7,380 nt of DNA, from the NCBI GenBank assembly GCA_023427845.1, contig JAEYZX010000024.1, forward strand, positions 1 to 7,380, given 5' to 3'. A program made the position numbers and the translations under genes. The stretch's first letter is position 1; every line of letters begins with the position of its first letter. The notes beneath the pieces were generated by a model. It was not told where the DNA came from. It ran no database searches and worked only from the letters and a program-made list of their open reading frames with translations. The stretch comes from Bacteroidota bacterium. Its GTDB lineage: Bacteria; Bacteroidota; Bacteroidia; Flavobacteriales; Flavobacteriaceae. Of this stretch, positions 1 to 5,624 are shown in pieces.

Positions 1-200
1 CCACAAAAGTGATCGAATACTGTCGCCCGGATCAGGCCTTCCACCGGAAGATGCGCCTTGATCGCAAAGTTCGTGACAGCGGTTCCAATGCGCACCAATG
101 GCTGGTTATCAATAAGTTTAAAAAGAAAATAGGCGCGTTCAAGTTCGGTGTCACTTTTTAATGAAAAGGCTATTTGCGTATTGTCGAAGATTTTTTCCAT
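1..200 (-). CDS. Proline dehydrogenase, N-terminal 66 residues (runs off left edge)
   Basis: Reading leftwards from an ATG at 198-200, the minus strand is open to the window edge and begins MEKIFDNTQIAFSLKS, followed by a segment with RAYFLFKLI, VRIGTAVTNFAIKAHLPVE and GLIRATVFDHFCG. I recognise this from memory as the N-terminus of the flavobacterial proline dehydrogenase (PutA-type, FAD-dependent), which oxidises proline to 1-pyrroline-5-carboxylate and feeds electrons to the respiratory chain. The FAD-binding barrel lies outside the window, so no catalytic residue can be checked. The gene is divergent from aroB, separated by 97 bases, and a candidate promoter box lies 21 bases upstream of the start. 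The family call is fairly sure. It rests on N-terminal resemblance only. Confidence 0.8.
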   Translation of the reverse strand, partial: MEKIFDNTQIAFSLKSDTELERAYFLFKLIDNQPLVRIGTAVTNFAIKAHLPVEGLIRATVFDHFC

Positions 201-221
201 AAGGGTAAGTAAAATAGTATG

Positions 222-229
222 CAAATATA
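222..229 (-). promoter_or_regulatory. Candidate -7 promoter box for the proline dehydrogenase gene
   Basis: On the minus strand these bases read TATATTTG, an exact match to the Bacteroidota -7 consensus TAnnTTTG, 21 bases upstream of the proline dehydrogenase ATG. No good TTG element is seen at the usual distance upstream, so the call rests on one half-site in an AT-rich 97-base divergent intergenic region. No equally good box was found for aroB in the same gap. Confidence 0.45.
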
Positions 230-297
230 ACCACTGTTCTATTATTTATAGATGAAAATAACCTTATTTTGTGCTGCCAATTCCTACATAAAATACC

Positions 298-1365
298 ATG
301 CAACCAATTGCGGCAAACGGATATCCAATCTATTTCAACGACAACAGCTATGATGAACTGAATCGTCATCTTGCTGAAAACGGCTACTCGAAAATTTTCA
401 TTTTAGTTGACTCAAATACAGTCGACATCTGCCTGCCAAACTTCATTTCCCGCGTCGAAACCGATCGGGCTATCGAAATTATTGAAATCGATGCAGGCGA
501 ACATGCAAAGATCATCGAGACTTGTGTTGGTGTCTGGAACGCGCTGACCGATTTGGGAGCCGATCGCAAAAGTCTGCTTGTATGCCTTGGCGGCGGTGTT
601 GTAACGGATTTAGGCGGATTTGTCGCTTCCACATATAAACGCGGTATAGCATTCATAAATGCACCTACAACACTGCTGGCAATGGTTGATGCGTCTGTTG
701 GAGGCAAAAATGGCGTAGACTTGGGAAGCCTCAAAAACCAAATCGGCGTGATCAATGTACCCGAACTGGTTTTGATCGATACCACTTTCCTGGCGTCGCT
801 TCCGCAAAATGAGATGCGCTCGGGACTTGCCGAAATGTTGAAGCACGGCCTAATTGCGGATGCTGGTTATTGGCAACAATTTGGCGATCTGTCGCAATTG
901 GACCTTACCGATCTCGATTTGCTGATCCATCGTTCGGTTATCATAAAAAACCAGATCGTGCTGCAGGATCCAACCGAGGACGGCATTCGCAAAGCGCTGA
1001 ATTTCGGACATACGCTTGGTCACGCAATCGAAAGCCATTTTCTTCAAAGCGATCATAAACCCACCTTGCTCCATGGCGAAGCAATAGCGGCGGGAATGAT
1101 TTTGGAAAGCTATTTGTCGATGCGGCTCGGATTGATTTCGGAAAGTGAATACCAAGAAATAAAGTCGACTGTAAAGACCTTGTTTGGAACCCTCGAAATT
1201 ACTTCGGAAGATGAGTCGGCCATAATTGAATTGCTGATTCATGACAAGAAAAACGAATATGGTAAAGTGCAGTTCGCGCTACTGAAGGGAATCGGCAATG
1301 TACAAATAGACCAAACAATTGACGATAAACTGATTGTGGCCGCTTTTTCCGATTATAAATGTTAG
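298..1365 (+). CDS. aroB: 3-dehydroquinate synthase
   Basis: A 355-residue cytoplasmic enzyme for the second step of the shikimate pathway. It converts 3-deoxy-D-arabino-heptulosonate 7-phosphate to 3-dehydroquinate using NAD and a divalent metal (zinc in characterised enzymes). The N-terminal Rossmann-like half carries the glycine-rich NAD motif GGGVVTDLGGF (98-108) and the family block PTTLLAMVDASVGGKNGVD (123-141). By alignment with the Aspergillus enzyme, the metal ligands are E179 (in GLAEMLKHG), H238 (first His of FGHTLGHAIE) and H259 (in LLHGEAIAAGM). All three are present. Length is normal for a monofunctional bacterial AroB. The ATG start gives the expected short N-terminus before the first strand; no clear Shine-Dalgarno is visible, as is usual in Bacteroidota. 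It is divergent from proline dehydrogenase and is followed by a separate promoter, so it is probably monocistronic. Confidence 0.97.
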   Translation: MQPIAANGYPIYFNDNSYDELNRHLAENGYSKIFILVDSNTVDICLPNFISRVETDRAIEIIEIDAGEHAKIIETCVGVWNALTDLGADRKSLLVCLGGGVVTDLGGFVASTYKRGIAFINAPTTLLAMVDASVGGKNGVDLGSLKNQIGVINVPELVLIDTTFLASLPQNEMRSGLAEMLKHGLIADAGYWQQFGDLSQLDLTDLDLLIHRSVIIKNQIVLQDPTEDGIRKALNFGHTLGHAIESHFLQSDHKPTLLHGEAIAAGMILESYLSMRLGLISESEYQEIKSTVKTLFGTLEITSEDESAIIELLIHDKKNEYGKVQFALLKGIGNVQIDQTIDDKLIVAAFSDYKC

Positions 1366-1385
1366 TATATTTTTAATAGTACGCA

Positions 1386-1417
1386 TTGATTATCGTTTGT
1401 ATTATTTTTTACATTTG
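1386..1417 (+). promoter_or_regulatory. Bacteroidota-type promoter ahead of the polyamine gene cluster
   Basis: TTG at 1386-1388 and TACATTTG at 1410-1417 are separated by 21 bases. This fits the Bacteroidota pattern of TTG, about 17-23 bases, then TAnnTTTG. Transcription should start within a few bases of 1423, the first base of an ATG. The transcript would then be leaderless for the small ORF, or the ORF would in fact be the first part of a roughly 230-base leader for arginine decarboxylase. This is the best-matching promoter before the cluster. Confidence 0.6.
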
Positions 1418-1422
1418 CGCCA

Positions 1423-1605
1423 ATGAATAAAACTTCAAATACCACGCATTTATATTCGGGCAGCAGGTATATCCGCAGATCTTTTCATGATTTCCTGCGA
1501 CAGCTCTTTGATGCAAAGGGAATACTGAATTTCGATGTCTATTTTCGATTTTCAGATACGAACCACGAAAAACTTCCCATCATCTATGCGAACATTCGAG
1601 TTTGA
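1423..1605 (+). CDS. Small hypothetical protein (60 aa), possible leader ORF of the polyamine cluster
   Basis: I do not recognise this ORF. It encodes 60 residues starting MNKTSNTTHLYSGSRYIRRS and ending IIYANIRV, with no membrane segment, signal peptide or cysteine motif. It is moderately basic and contains six arginines (15, 18, 19, 26, 42, 59), encoded by AGG, CGC, AGA and three CGA codons. A well-formed promoter ends six bases before its ATG, and its stop lies 50 bases before arginine decarboxylase on the same strand, so it should be co-transcribed. It may be a genuine small gene, a degraded remnant, or a translated leader. Its position supports transcription. Translation is not proven. 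Confidence 0.4.
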   Translation: MNKTSNTTHLYSGSRYIRRSFHDFLRQLFDAKGILNFDVYFRFSDTNHEKLPIIYANIRV

Positions 1606-1608
1606 AAT

Positions 1609-1634
1609 ATATGCACTCCGTTTTCGTTGCATAT
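1609..1634 (+). promoter_or_regulatory. Inverted repeat between the small ORF and arginine decarboxylase
   Basis: ATATGCA at 1609-1615 and its exact reverse complement TGCATAT at 1628-1634 are separated by 12 bases, ending 21 bases before the arginine decarboxylase ATG. The half-sites are about two helical turns apart centre to centre, so a dimeric regulator could bind. A weak mRNA hairpin close to the ribosome-binding region is the alternative. A 7-base AT-rich repeat can arise by chance, so this is tentative. Confidence 0.25.
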
Positions 1635-1655
1635 TAATCAAACTCTTATCAGTAA

Positions 1656-3056
1656 ATGAATACAAAATATTTCGACTTAATAAACCAGACCTATTATTTC
1701 CCGCAGGAAGAGTTCAAGCTCAACAAAGACAACCTGCTGTTTCATAACATCGACCTGATGAAATTGGTCGAGCAATACGGTACGCCGCTGAAGTTTACCT
1801 ATCTGCCGCAAATTTCAAACAACATCAACCGGGCAAAGAACTGGTTCCGAAAAGCAATGGAAAAGAACAAGTACGAAGGCAAATATTACTATTGCTATTG
1901 TACGAAAAGTTCGCATTTTTCCTATGTGATGAATGAGGCGTTCAAAAACAACATTCATATCGAAACATCATCTGCATTCGACATCAACATTGTTGAAAGC
2001 CTGATGGAATCGGGGAAAATTACAAAAAGCACCTATGTTCTCTGTAACGGATTTAAACGTGATTTGTATGTCGAGAATATCGCCCGGCTTATCAACAACG
2101 GTTTCAAGAACACCATTCCGATCATCGATAATTATGAGGAATTGGATTTGCTACAGGCAGCAATCGACGGTAAATTCAAAATCGGTATCCGTATCGCTGC
2201 CGAAGAAGAGCCGAAGTTCGAATTCTATACTTCGCGTCTTGGCATCGGATACAAAAACATCGTGAACTTCTATCGCAAACAGATTCAGGAAAACCCGAAT
2301 CTTGAGCTTACGATGCTGCACTTTTTCATCAATACCGGAATCAACGACAATGCCTATTACTGGAACGAGCTTGTAAAGTGTATCAAGGTCTATATCGCGC
2401 TGAAACGCGAATGCCCTACCCTTACAGGACTTAACATTGGCGGCGGGTTTCCGATCAAAAATTCGCTGGCGTTCGAGTACGATTACCAATACATGATCGA
2501 TGAAATCATCAATCAGATAAAAATCGCATGTGAGGAAGAAGAAGTCGATGTGCCGAACATTTTTACTGAATTCGGTTCGTTTACCGTCGGAGAAAGCGGT
2601 GGCGCGATTTATCAGGTTTTGTATCAAAAACAGCAAAACGACAGGGAAAAATGGAACATGATCGATTCGTCGTTCATCACAACCCTACCCGATACCTGGG
2701 CGATCAACAAGCGTTTCATCATGCTTGCCGTGAATCGGTGGAACGACACGTACGAACGCGTTTTACTGGGCGGGATGACTTGCGACAGCGATGATTATTA
2801 CAACTCAGAGCAAAATATGAACGCGATCTACCTTCCCAAATACAATCGCGAGAAGCCGCTCTATATCGGGTTTTTCAATACGGGAGCCTATCAGGAAACA
2901 ATTGGCGGCTACGGCGGAATCCATCACTGTCTGATCCCACAGCCAAAACACGTGCTGATTGACCGCGATGAAAATGGGATTTTAGCCACAGAAGTTTTTT
3001 CGGATCATCAGACATCGGAAGAAGTGCTAAAAATCTTGGGATACGATAAAAAATAA
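1656..3056 (+). CDS. speA: Biosynthetic arginine decarboxylase (fold III PLP enzyme)
   Basis: A 466-residue PLP-dependent decarboxylase of the alanine-racemase-fold (Orn/DAP/Arg decarboxylase 2) family, expected to convert arginine to agmatine plus CO2 in the cytoplasm. Visible landmarks are the Schiff-base lysine K84 in YCYCTKSSHF, the phosphate-binding glycines in LNIGGGFP (259-266), TEFGSFTVGESGG (304-316) in the place of the EPGR-type loop, the active-site cysteine C376 in GGMTCDSDD (372-380), and Y412 in NTGAYQET near the cofactor. It is shorter than the E. coli-type SpeA (about 650 residues) and matches, from memory, the compact version in flavobacteria. Diaminopimelate, ornithine or carboxynorspermidine decarboxylase activity cannot be excluded from motifs alone, but the downstream deoxyhypusine-synthase homologue supports a polyamine role. 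No agmatinase gene lies next to it in this window. Confidence 0.85.
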   Translation: MNTKYFDLINQTYYFPQEEFKLNKDNLLFHNIDLMKLVEQYGTPLKFTYLPQISNNINRAKNWFRKAMEKNKYEGKYYYCYCTKSSHFSYVMNEAFKNNIHIETSSAFDINIVESLMESGKITKSTYVLCNGFKRDLYVENIARLINNGFKNTIPIIDNYEELDLLQAAIDGKFKIGIRIAAEEEPKFEFYTSRLGIGYKNIVNFYRKQIQENPNLELTMLHFFINTGINDNAYYWNELVKCIKVYIALKRECPTLTGLNIGGGFPIKNSLAFEYDYQYMIDEIINQIKIACEEEEVDVPNIFTEFGSFTVGESGGAIYQVLYQKQQNDREKWNMIDSSFITTLPDTWAINKRFIMLAVNRWNDTYERVLLGGMTCDSDDYYNSEQNMNAIYLPKYNREKPLYIGFFNTGAYQETIGGYGGIHHCLIPQPKHVLIDRDENGILATEVFSDHQTSEEVLKILGYDKK

Positions 3057-3066
3057 ATTAATTTTG
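3036..3066 (+). promoter_or_regulatory. Possible internal promoter before the deoxyhypusine-synthase-like gene
   Basis: TTG at 3036-3038, within the last codons of arginine decarboxylase, and TAATTTTG at 3059-3066 are 20 bases apart. They match the Bacteroidota TTG/TAnnTTTG promoter pattern exactly. Predicted initiation near 3072 would leave a leader of about 25 bases before the ATG at 3097. The downstream gene could therefore be expressed independently of the decarboxylase. The region is AT-rich, so a chance match is possible. Confidence 0.4.
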
Positions 3067-3096
3067 ATTAGCAATAACACAACTAAAAAAAGCGAA

Positions 3097-4068
3097 ATGA
3101 GTAAAGGACCGATCAGCCAGTTTATTGAGAAGTATTATCTGCATTTCAATTCGGCCACTGTTGTAGATGCTGCAAAAGCATACGAACAGCAGCTGCAGAA
3201 TGGTGCAAAAATGATGGTGACACTGGCAGGTGCAATGAGTACGGCAGAAATCGGGAAAATTTTCGCCGAAATGATCCGTCAGGATAAAGTGCAGATCATC
3301 TCCTGCACAGGGGCCAATCTTGAAGAAGACATTATGAACCTTGTCGCGCATTCACACTACGAACGCGTACCAAACTACCGCGATCTTACTCCGCAGCAGG
3401 AATGGGATTTATTGGAACGGGGATTGAACCGCGTGACCGATACATGTATTCCCGAGCATGAGGCGTTCAGGCGTTTGCAGAAGCACATCCATAAAATATG
3501 GAAAGATGCAGATGATGCAGGCGAGCGATATTTCCCGCACGAATTCATGTACAAAATGCTATTATCAGGCTGTCTTGAAGAGTATTATGAGATTGACTTA
3601 AAGGATAGCTGGATGTATGCTGCAGCAGAAAAGAACCTGCCGATCGTTGTTCCGGGATGGGAAGATTCGACGATGGGAAATATCTTTGCGTCTTATGTAA
3701 TCAAAGGCGAATTGAAAGCATCGACAATGAAATCCGGAATTGAATACATGGGTTATCTTGCCGATTATTACACAAAAAACAGCGCCAACGGAATTGGATT
3801 TTTCCAAATCGGTGGCGGAATCGCAGGAGATTTCCCTATTTGTGTGGTTCCAATGCTTTACCAGGACCTAGAGATGACCGACATTCCGTTTTGGAGCTAT
3901 TTTTGCCAGATTTCGGATTCCACCACAAGCTACGGATCCTATTCGGGCGCGGTGCCAAACGAAAAAATCACTTGGGGAAAACTTGACATCAATACCCCTA
4001 AATTTGTAATAGAATCGGACGCTACAATCGTGGCTCCGTTGATTTTTGCCTACCTACTTGACCTATAA
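3097..4068 (+). CDS. Deoxyhypusine-synthase-family protein, candidate homospermidine synthase
   Basis: A 323-residue NAD-dependent aminobutyltransferase homologue. In eukaryotes and archaea the family moves the aminobutyl group of spermidine onto an eIF5A lysine through an enzyme-lysine imine. By eye-alignment with the human enzyme, the catalytic lysine (human K329) is K295 in ITWGKL. W293 and E289 match human W327 and E323, and D190, GGG 239-241 and D308 match NAD-site positions. Several spermidine-site residues differ: human D243 is N195, H288 is D245, N292 is C249 and D316 is Y282. Bacteria lack eIF5A, so a small-molecule acceptor such as putrescine, giving homospermidine, is my inference. 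ATG 3097 is preferred over an in-frame TTG at 3064: it opens with MSKGPISQFIEKYYLHFNSA, as I recall for flavobacterial relatives, and the TTG falls inside a promoter-like sequence. It lies 40 bases after arginine decarboxylase. Confidence 0.85.
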   Translation: MSKGPISQFIEKYYLHFNSATVVDAAKAYEQQLQNGAKMMVTLAGAMSTAEIGKIFAEMIRQDKVQIISCTGANLEEDIMNLVAHSHYERVPNYRDLTPQQEWDLLERGLNRVTDTCIPEHEAFRRLQKHIHKIWKDADDAGERYFPHEFMYKMLLSGCLEEYYEIDLKDSWMYAAAEKNLPIVVPGWEDSTMGNIFASYVIKGELKASTMKSGIEYMGYLADYYTKNSANGIGFFQIGGGIAGDFPICVVPMLYQDLEMTDIPFWSYFCQISDSTTSYGSYSGAVPNEKITWGKLDINTPKFVIESDATIVAPLIFAYLLDL

Positions 4069-4076
4069 AAAGTTTT

Positions 4077-4475
4077 ATGAAAAGAATTATTGTTGACTAC
4101 TCCAAATTGACCAACGAAATCCTGACACTATTGGTGGAAAGATTTCCAGACGGATATGATGATTCTAATATTGTCCGTTTTAGAAATACGCATAACGAAC
4201 TTATCGAAGCGGTCGAAGTACGTACCGAAGACACTATTTACCTGGTGAAAGTCAGTACAAACCTTGCAAGCCGACTTGAAAAGTTTGATGAAGAAGATGA
4301 TTTAGACGATGTTGTTGAACCAATCGATTCAATCAAAGACCTTGATCTTGACGACGACGATGATGACGACGATGATATCGACGATACCGACAGTCCCGAT
4401 GGCGAAGATGATGATGCAGACGATGAAGAGGAAGAAGAGGAACTGGAGCCTGACGACGAAGAAGATGAAGATTAA
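4077..4475 (+). CDS. Hypothetical protein with strongly acidic C-terminal tail
   Basis: A 132-residue protein of unknown function. Residues 1-70 look like a small folded domain (starts MKRIIVDYSKLTNEILTLLV, with a strand-like EDTIYLVKVS at 51-60 and several basic residues). Residues 71-132 form a low-complexity tail in which 44 of 62 residues are Asp or Glu, including nine consecutive Asp (92-100) and six consecutive Glu (117-122). The Asp codons alternate between GAC and GAT, so the tail is not a pure nucleotide repeat. There is no signal peptide or membrane segment, so it is presumably cytoplasmic. It starts eight bases after the stop of the deoxyhypusine-synthase-like gene and is followed by a strong terminator, so it is the last gene of that operon. 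Possible roles are cation or polyamine binding, or nucleic-acid mimicry. Neither is shown by the sequence. Confidence 0.8.
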   Translation: MKRIIVDYSKLTNEILTLLVERFPDGYDDSNIVRFRNTHNELIEAVEVRTEDTIYLVKVSTNLASRLEKFDEEDDLDDVVEPIDSIKDLDLDDDDDDDDDIDDTDSPDGEDDDADDEEEEEELEPDDEEDED

Positions 4476-4481
4476 CTGCAC

Positions 4482-4508
4482 AAAAGGAACTTTCGGGTTC
4501 CTTTTTTT
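4482..4508 (+). terminator. Intrinsic terminator closing the polyamine operon
   Basis: A perfect 9-bp stem, AAAAGGAAC (4482-4490) with GTTCCTTTT (4497-4505), encloses the six-base loop TTTCGG. The T-run extends to 4508. It begins six bases after the stop of the acidic-tail gene and ends 12 bases before the glycosylase ATG. This leaves almost no room for a separate promoter, so the glycosylase promoter may overlap the hairpin or expression may depend on read-through. Confidence 0.9.
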
Positions 4509-4520
4509 ATTCGATATACT

Positions 4521-5006
4521 ATGACAAACCGAATTTCGTCGTTCGCCCCGATTGTTGCAAATGATGCCGAAATACTGATATTAGGAACAATGCCTGGCGC
4601 AACGTCATTGGCAAAGCAGGAATATTACGGCTATCCGCAAAATCAGTTCTGGCGAATTCTCTTTACCCATTTCGAGGAAATGCCGGTACCTGAAAAATTT
4701 GAGGATCGCGTCAAAATACTGCACAAAAACAAAATCGCATTGTGGGATGTCCTCGCCTATTGCAACCGAAAAGGAAGCCTCGACATCAATATTAAAAACC
4801 AAATCGAAAACGATATTCCCGGATTGCTGCGGCAACATCCCACAATCAATAGAATATTGTTCAATGGAAAAGAAAGCCACAAATATTTCATGAAGAAATT
4901 CGGCGAATTAGATGGGGCCGACTTCTATGTTATGCCTTCGACAAGTCCGGCAAACACAATCGCTTTCGCAGAAAAGCTCAAAATCTGGTCGGATGCATTA
5001 CGATAG
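4521..5006 (+). CDS. Probable hypoxanthine (deoxyinosine)-DNA glycosylase, UDG superfamily
   Basis: A 161-residue base-excision-repair enzyme of the uracil-DNA glycosylase superfamily. The first active-site block is ILGTMPGATSL (20-30), followed by YYGYPQNQFW (35-44), whose asparagine N41 is the expected catalytic residue in the hypoxanthine-DNA glycosylase branch (family 6) and whose Phe-Trp is widely shared with Mug-type enzymes. The second block is MPSTSPANT (138-146), the substrate-intercalation loop. The G-T-M-P-G form lacks the catalytic Asp or Asn in motif 1 of classical uracil glycosylases, which favours deaminated-adenine repair. Mug-type mismatch activity remains possible. Length is typical. 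It follows the terminator of the polyamine operon and overlaps the oppositely oriented DinB-family gene by nine bases at the 3' end. Confidence 0.85.
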   Translation: MTNRISSFAPIVANDAEILILGTMPGATSLAKQEYYGYPQNQFWRILFTHFEEMPVPEKFEDRVKILHKNKIALWDVLAYCNRKGSLDINIKNQIENDIPGLLRQHPTINRILFNGKESHKYFMKKFGELDGADFYVMPSTSPANTIAFAEKLKIWSDALR

Positions 5007-5516
5007 GTATCGCTCGGCAAAAATCCGCTGATGATGGTTTTGGTGGCCGATTATAATAAATCCCAAAGCGCGAACCGACATGACACGACCCGATGCAACA
5101 CCGCGCCGCATCAGTACTTCATCGGAAAAGGTTTTAAACAGCGCCAACGTCGATTGGCGTACAATTGCAAGCTCGGTCAAAAGCTCTTTAATGCTTCGTT
5201 TGCAGCCGTCGGCCACGTTTGCATAGTCGTTTTCCTCAAAACCCGGAAGTTCCGTACTGTCATTCCGTGCAAATCGCAATGCGCGGTAGCTGAATACACG
5301 TTCAGCATCAATGAGATGTTGCAGAATGTCTTTTATAGTCCATTTTCCTTCGGCATATCGATAGTCGAACTTGTCCATCGGAATCTCCTGCACAAACCGG
5401 ATCAATCGGTGAACCGATATTTCGAGTTCTTCGATCAGGTCTTCGTCGGTCAGCGTACTGATGTACGGCGCGTAAAATTCGGCATATTCATCACTGCCGA
5501 TTTCGATAGATTTCAT
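4998..5516 (-). CDS. DinB-family putative metal-dependent enzyme
   Basis: A 172-residue four-helix-bundle protein of the DinB/YfiT-like family. The presumed metal-binding histidines are H67 in ILQHLIDAER, and H158 and H162 in IGHQNHHQRI near the C-terminus, the usual one-plus-two arrangement. The motif GKWTIKDILQHL (57-68) is typical. Many members are thiol transferases that use bacillithiol or related thiols in detoxification. Others are uncharacterised, and the substrate cannot be inferred here. There is no signal peptide. The name comes from a DNA-damage-inducible Bacillus gene and is unrelated to E. coli DNA polymerase IV. The stop lies inside the 3' end of the convergent glycosylase gene. 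The start follows the palindromic terminator of the Lrp-type gene by about 30 bases. Confidence 0.9.
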   Translation of the reverse strand: MKSIEIGSDEYAEFYAPYISTLTDEDLIEELEISVHRLIRFVQEIPMDKFDYRYAEGKWTIKDILQHLIDAERVFSYRALRFARNDSTELPGFEENDYANVADGCKRSIKELLTELAIVRQSTLALFKTFSDEVLMRRGVASGRVMSVRALGFIIIGHQNHHQRIFAERYLS

Positions 5517-5539
5517 AATTCAGAATTGTCGTTGAATAT

Positions 5540-5604
5540 AAAAAAAATGGCCACAAATTCACGAATTTACTGAAAGTCAGTAGAAATTAGTGAGTCCGTG
5601 GCCA
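5540..5604 (-). terminator. Long imperfect palindrome with T-tract, terminator of the Lrp-type gene and possible dispersed repeat
   Basis: The outer arms TGGCCAC (5548-5554) and GTGGCCA (5598-5604) are exact reverse complements. At the centre, TACTGA (5568-5573) and TCAGTA (5577-5582) form a perfect stem around the three-base loop AAG. The bases between pair with few mismatches, giving arms of nearly 28 bases. On the minus strand the hairpin is followed by eight T (A-run at 5540-5547), correct for terminating the regulator gene, whose stop is at 5625-5627. The arms contain CACAAATTCACGAATTT, which resembles palindromic intergenic elements I recall from Bacteroidota genomes, so it may be a mobile or REP-like copy used as a terminator. 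Confidence 0.75.
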
Positions 5605-5624
5605 AAATGTTTGATTACGCCGGA

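Noticed and set aside
264..271. TTATTTTG as an aroB -7 promoter box
   Set aside because: It misses the conserved A at the second position of TAnnTTTG and has no TTG at a suitable distance, so I do not list it as a feature.
384..1242. Minus-strand open frames (384-785, 610-846, 850-1242) opposite aroB
   Set aside because: AroB is complete with all metal ligands, and these frames overlap one another and show no domain signature.
1535..1747. 70-codon plus-strand frame overlapping both the small ORF and the start of arginine decarboxylase
   Set aside because: It covers the first 30 codons of arginine decarboxylase in another frame and has no start signal or recognisable sequence.
2151..2636. 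161-codon open frame on the minus strand inside arginine decarboxylase
   Set aside because: It lies wholly within a well-supported gene, its translation has no recognisable motif and is rich in Phe, Asp and Ile as expected for antisense of this coding sequence.
3064..3096. TTG start at 3064 giving an 11-residue N-terminal extension of the DHS-like protein
   Set aside because: The extension is rich in Asn, Thr and Lys with no family resemblance, its TTG is part of a TAnnTTTG promoter-like box, and ATG 3097 gives the N-terminus I recall for relatives.
4348..4440. Tandem trinucleotide repeat
   Set aside because: GAC, GAT, GAA and GAG codons are mixed without a fixed unit, so it is low-complexity coding sequence and not a true nucleotide tandem repeat.
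4309..4524. 71-codon frame rich in Met, Thr and Lys within the acidic-tail gene
   Set aside because: It is the frame-shifted reading of GAC/GAT/GAA repeats that encode the Asp/Glu tail, so its composition is an artefact.
5031..5573. 180-codon plus-strand open frame opposite the DinB-family gene
   Set aside because: The minus-strand reading has the DinB histidine pattern and helical composition. The plus-strand reading has no family features and runs through the palindromic terminator.
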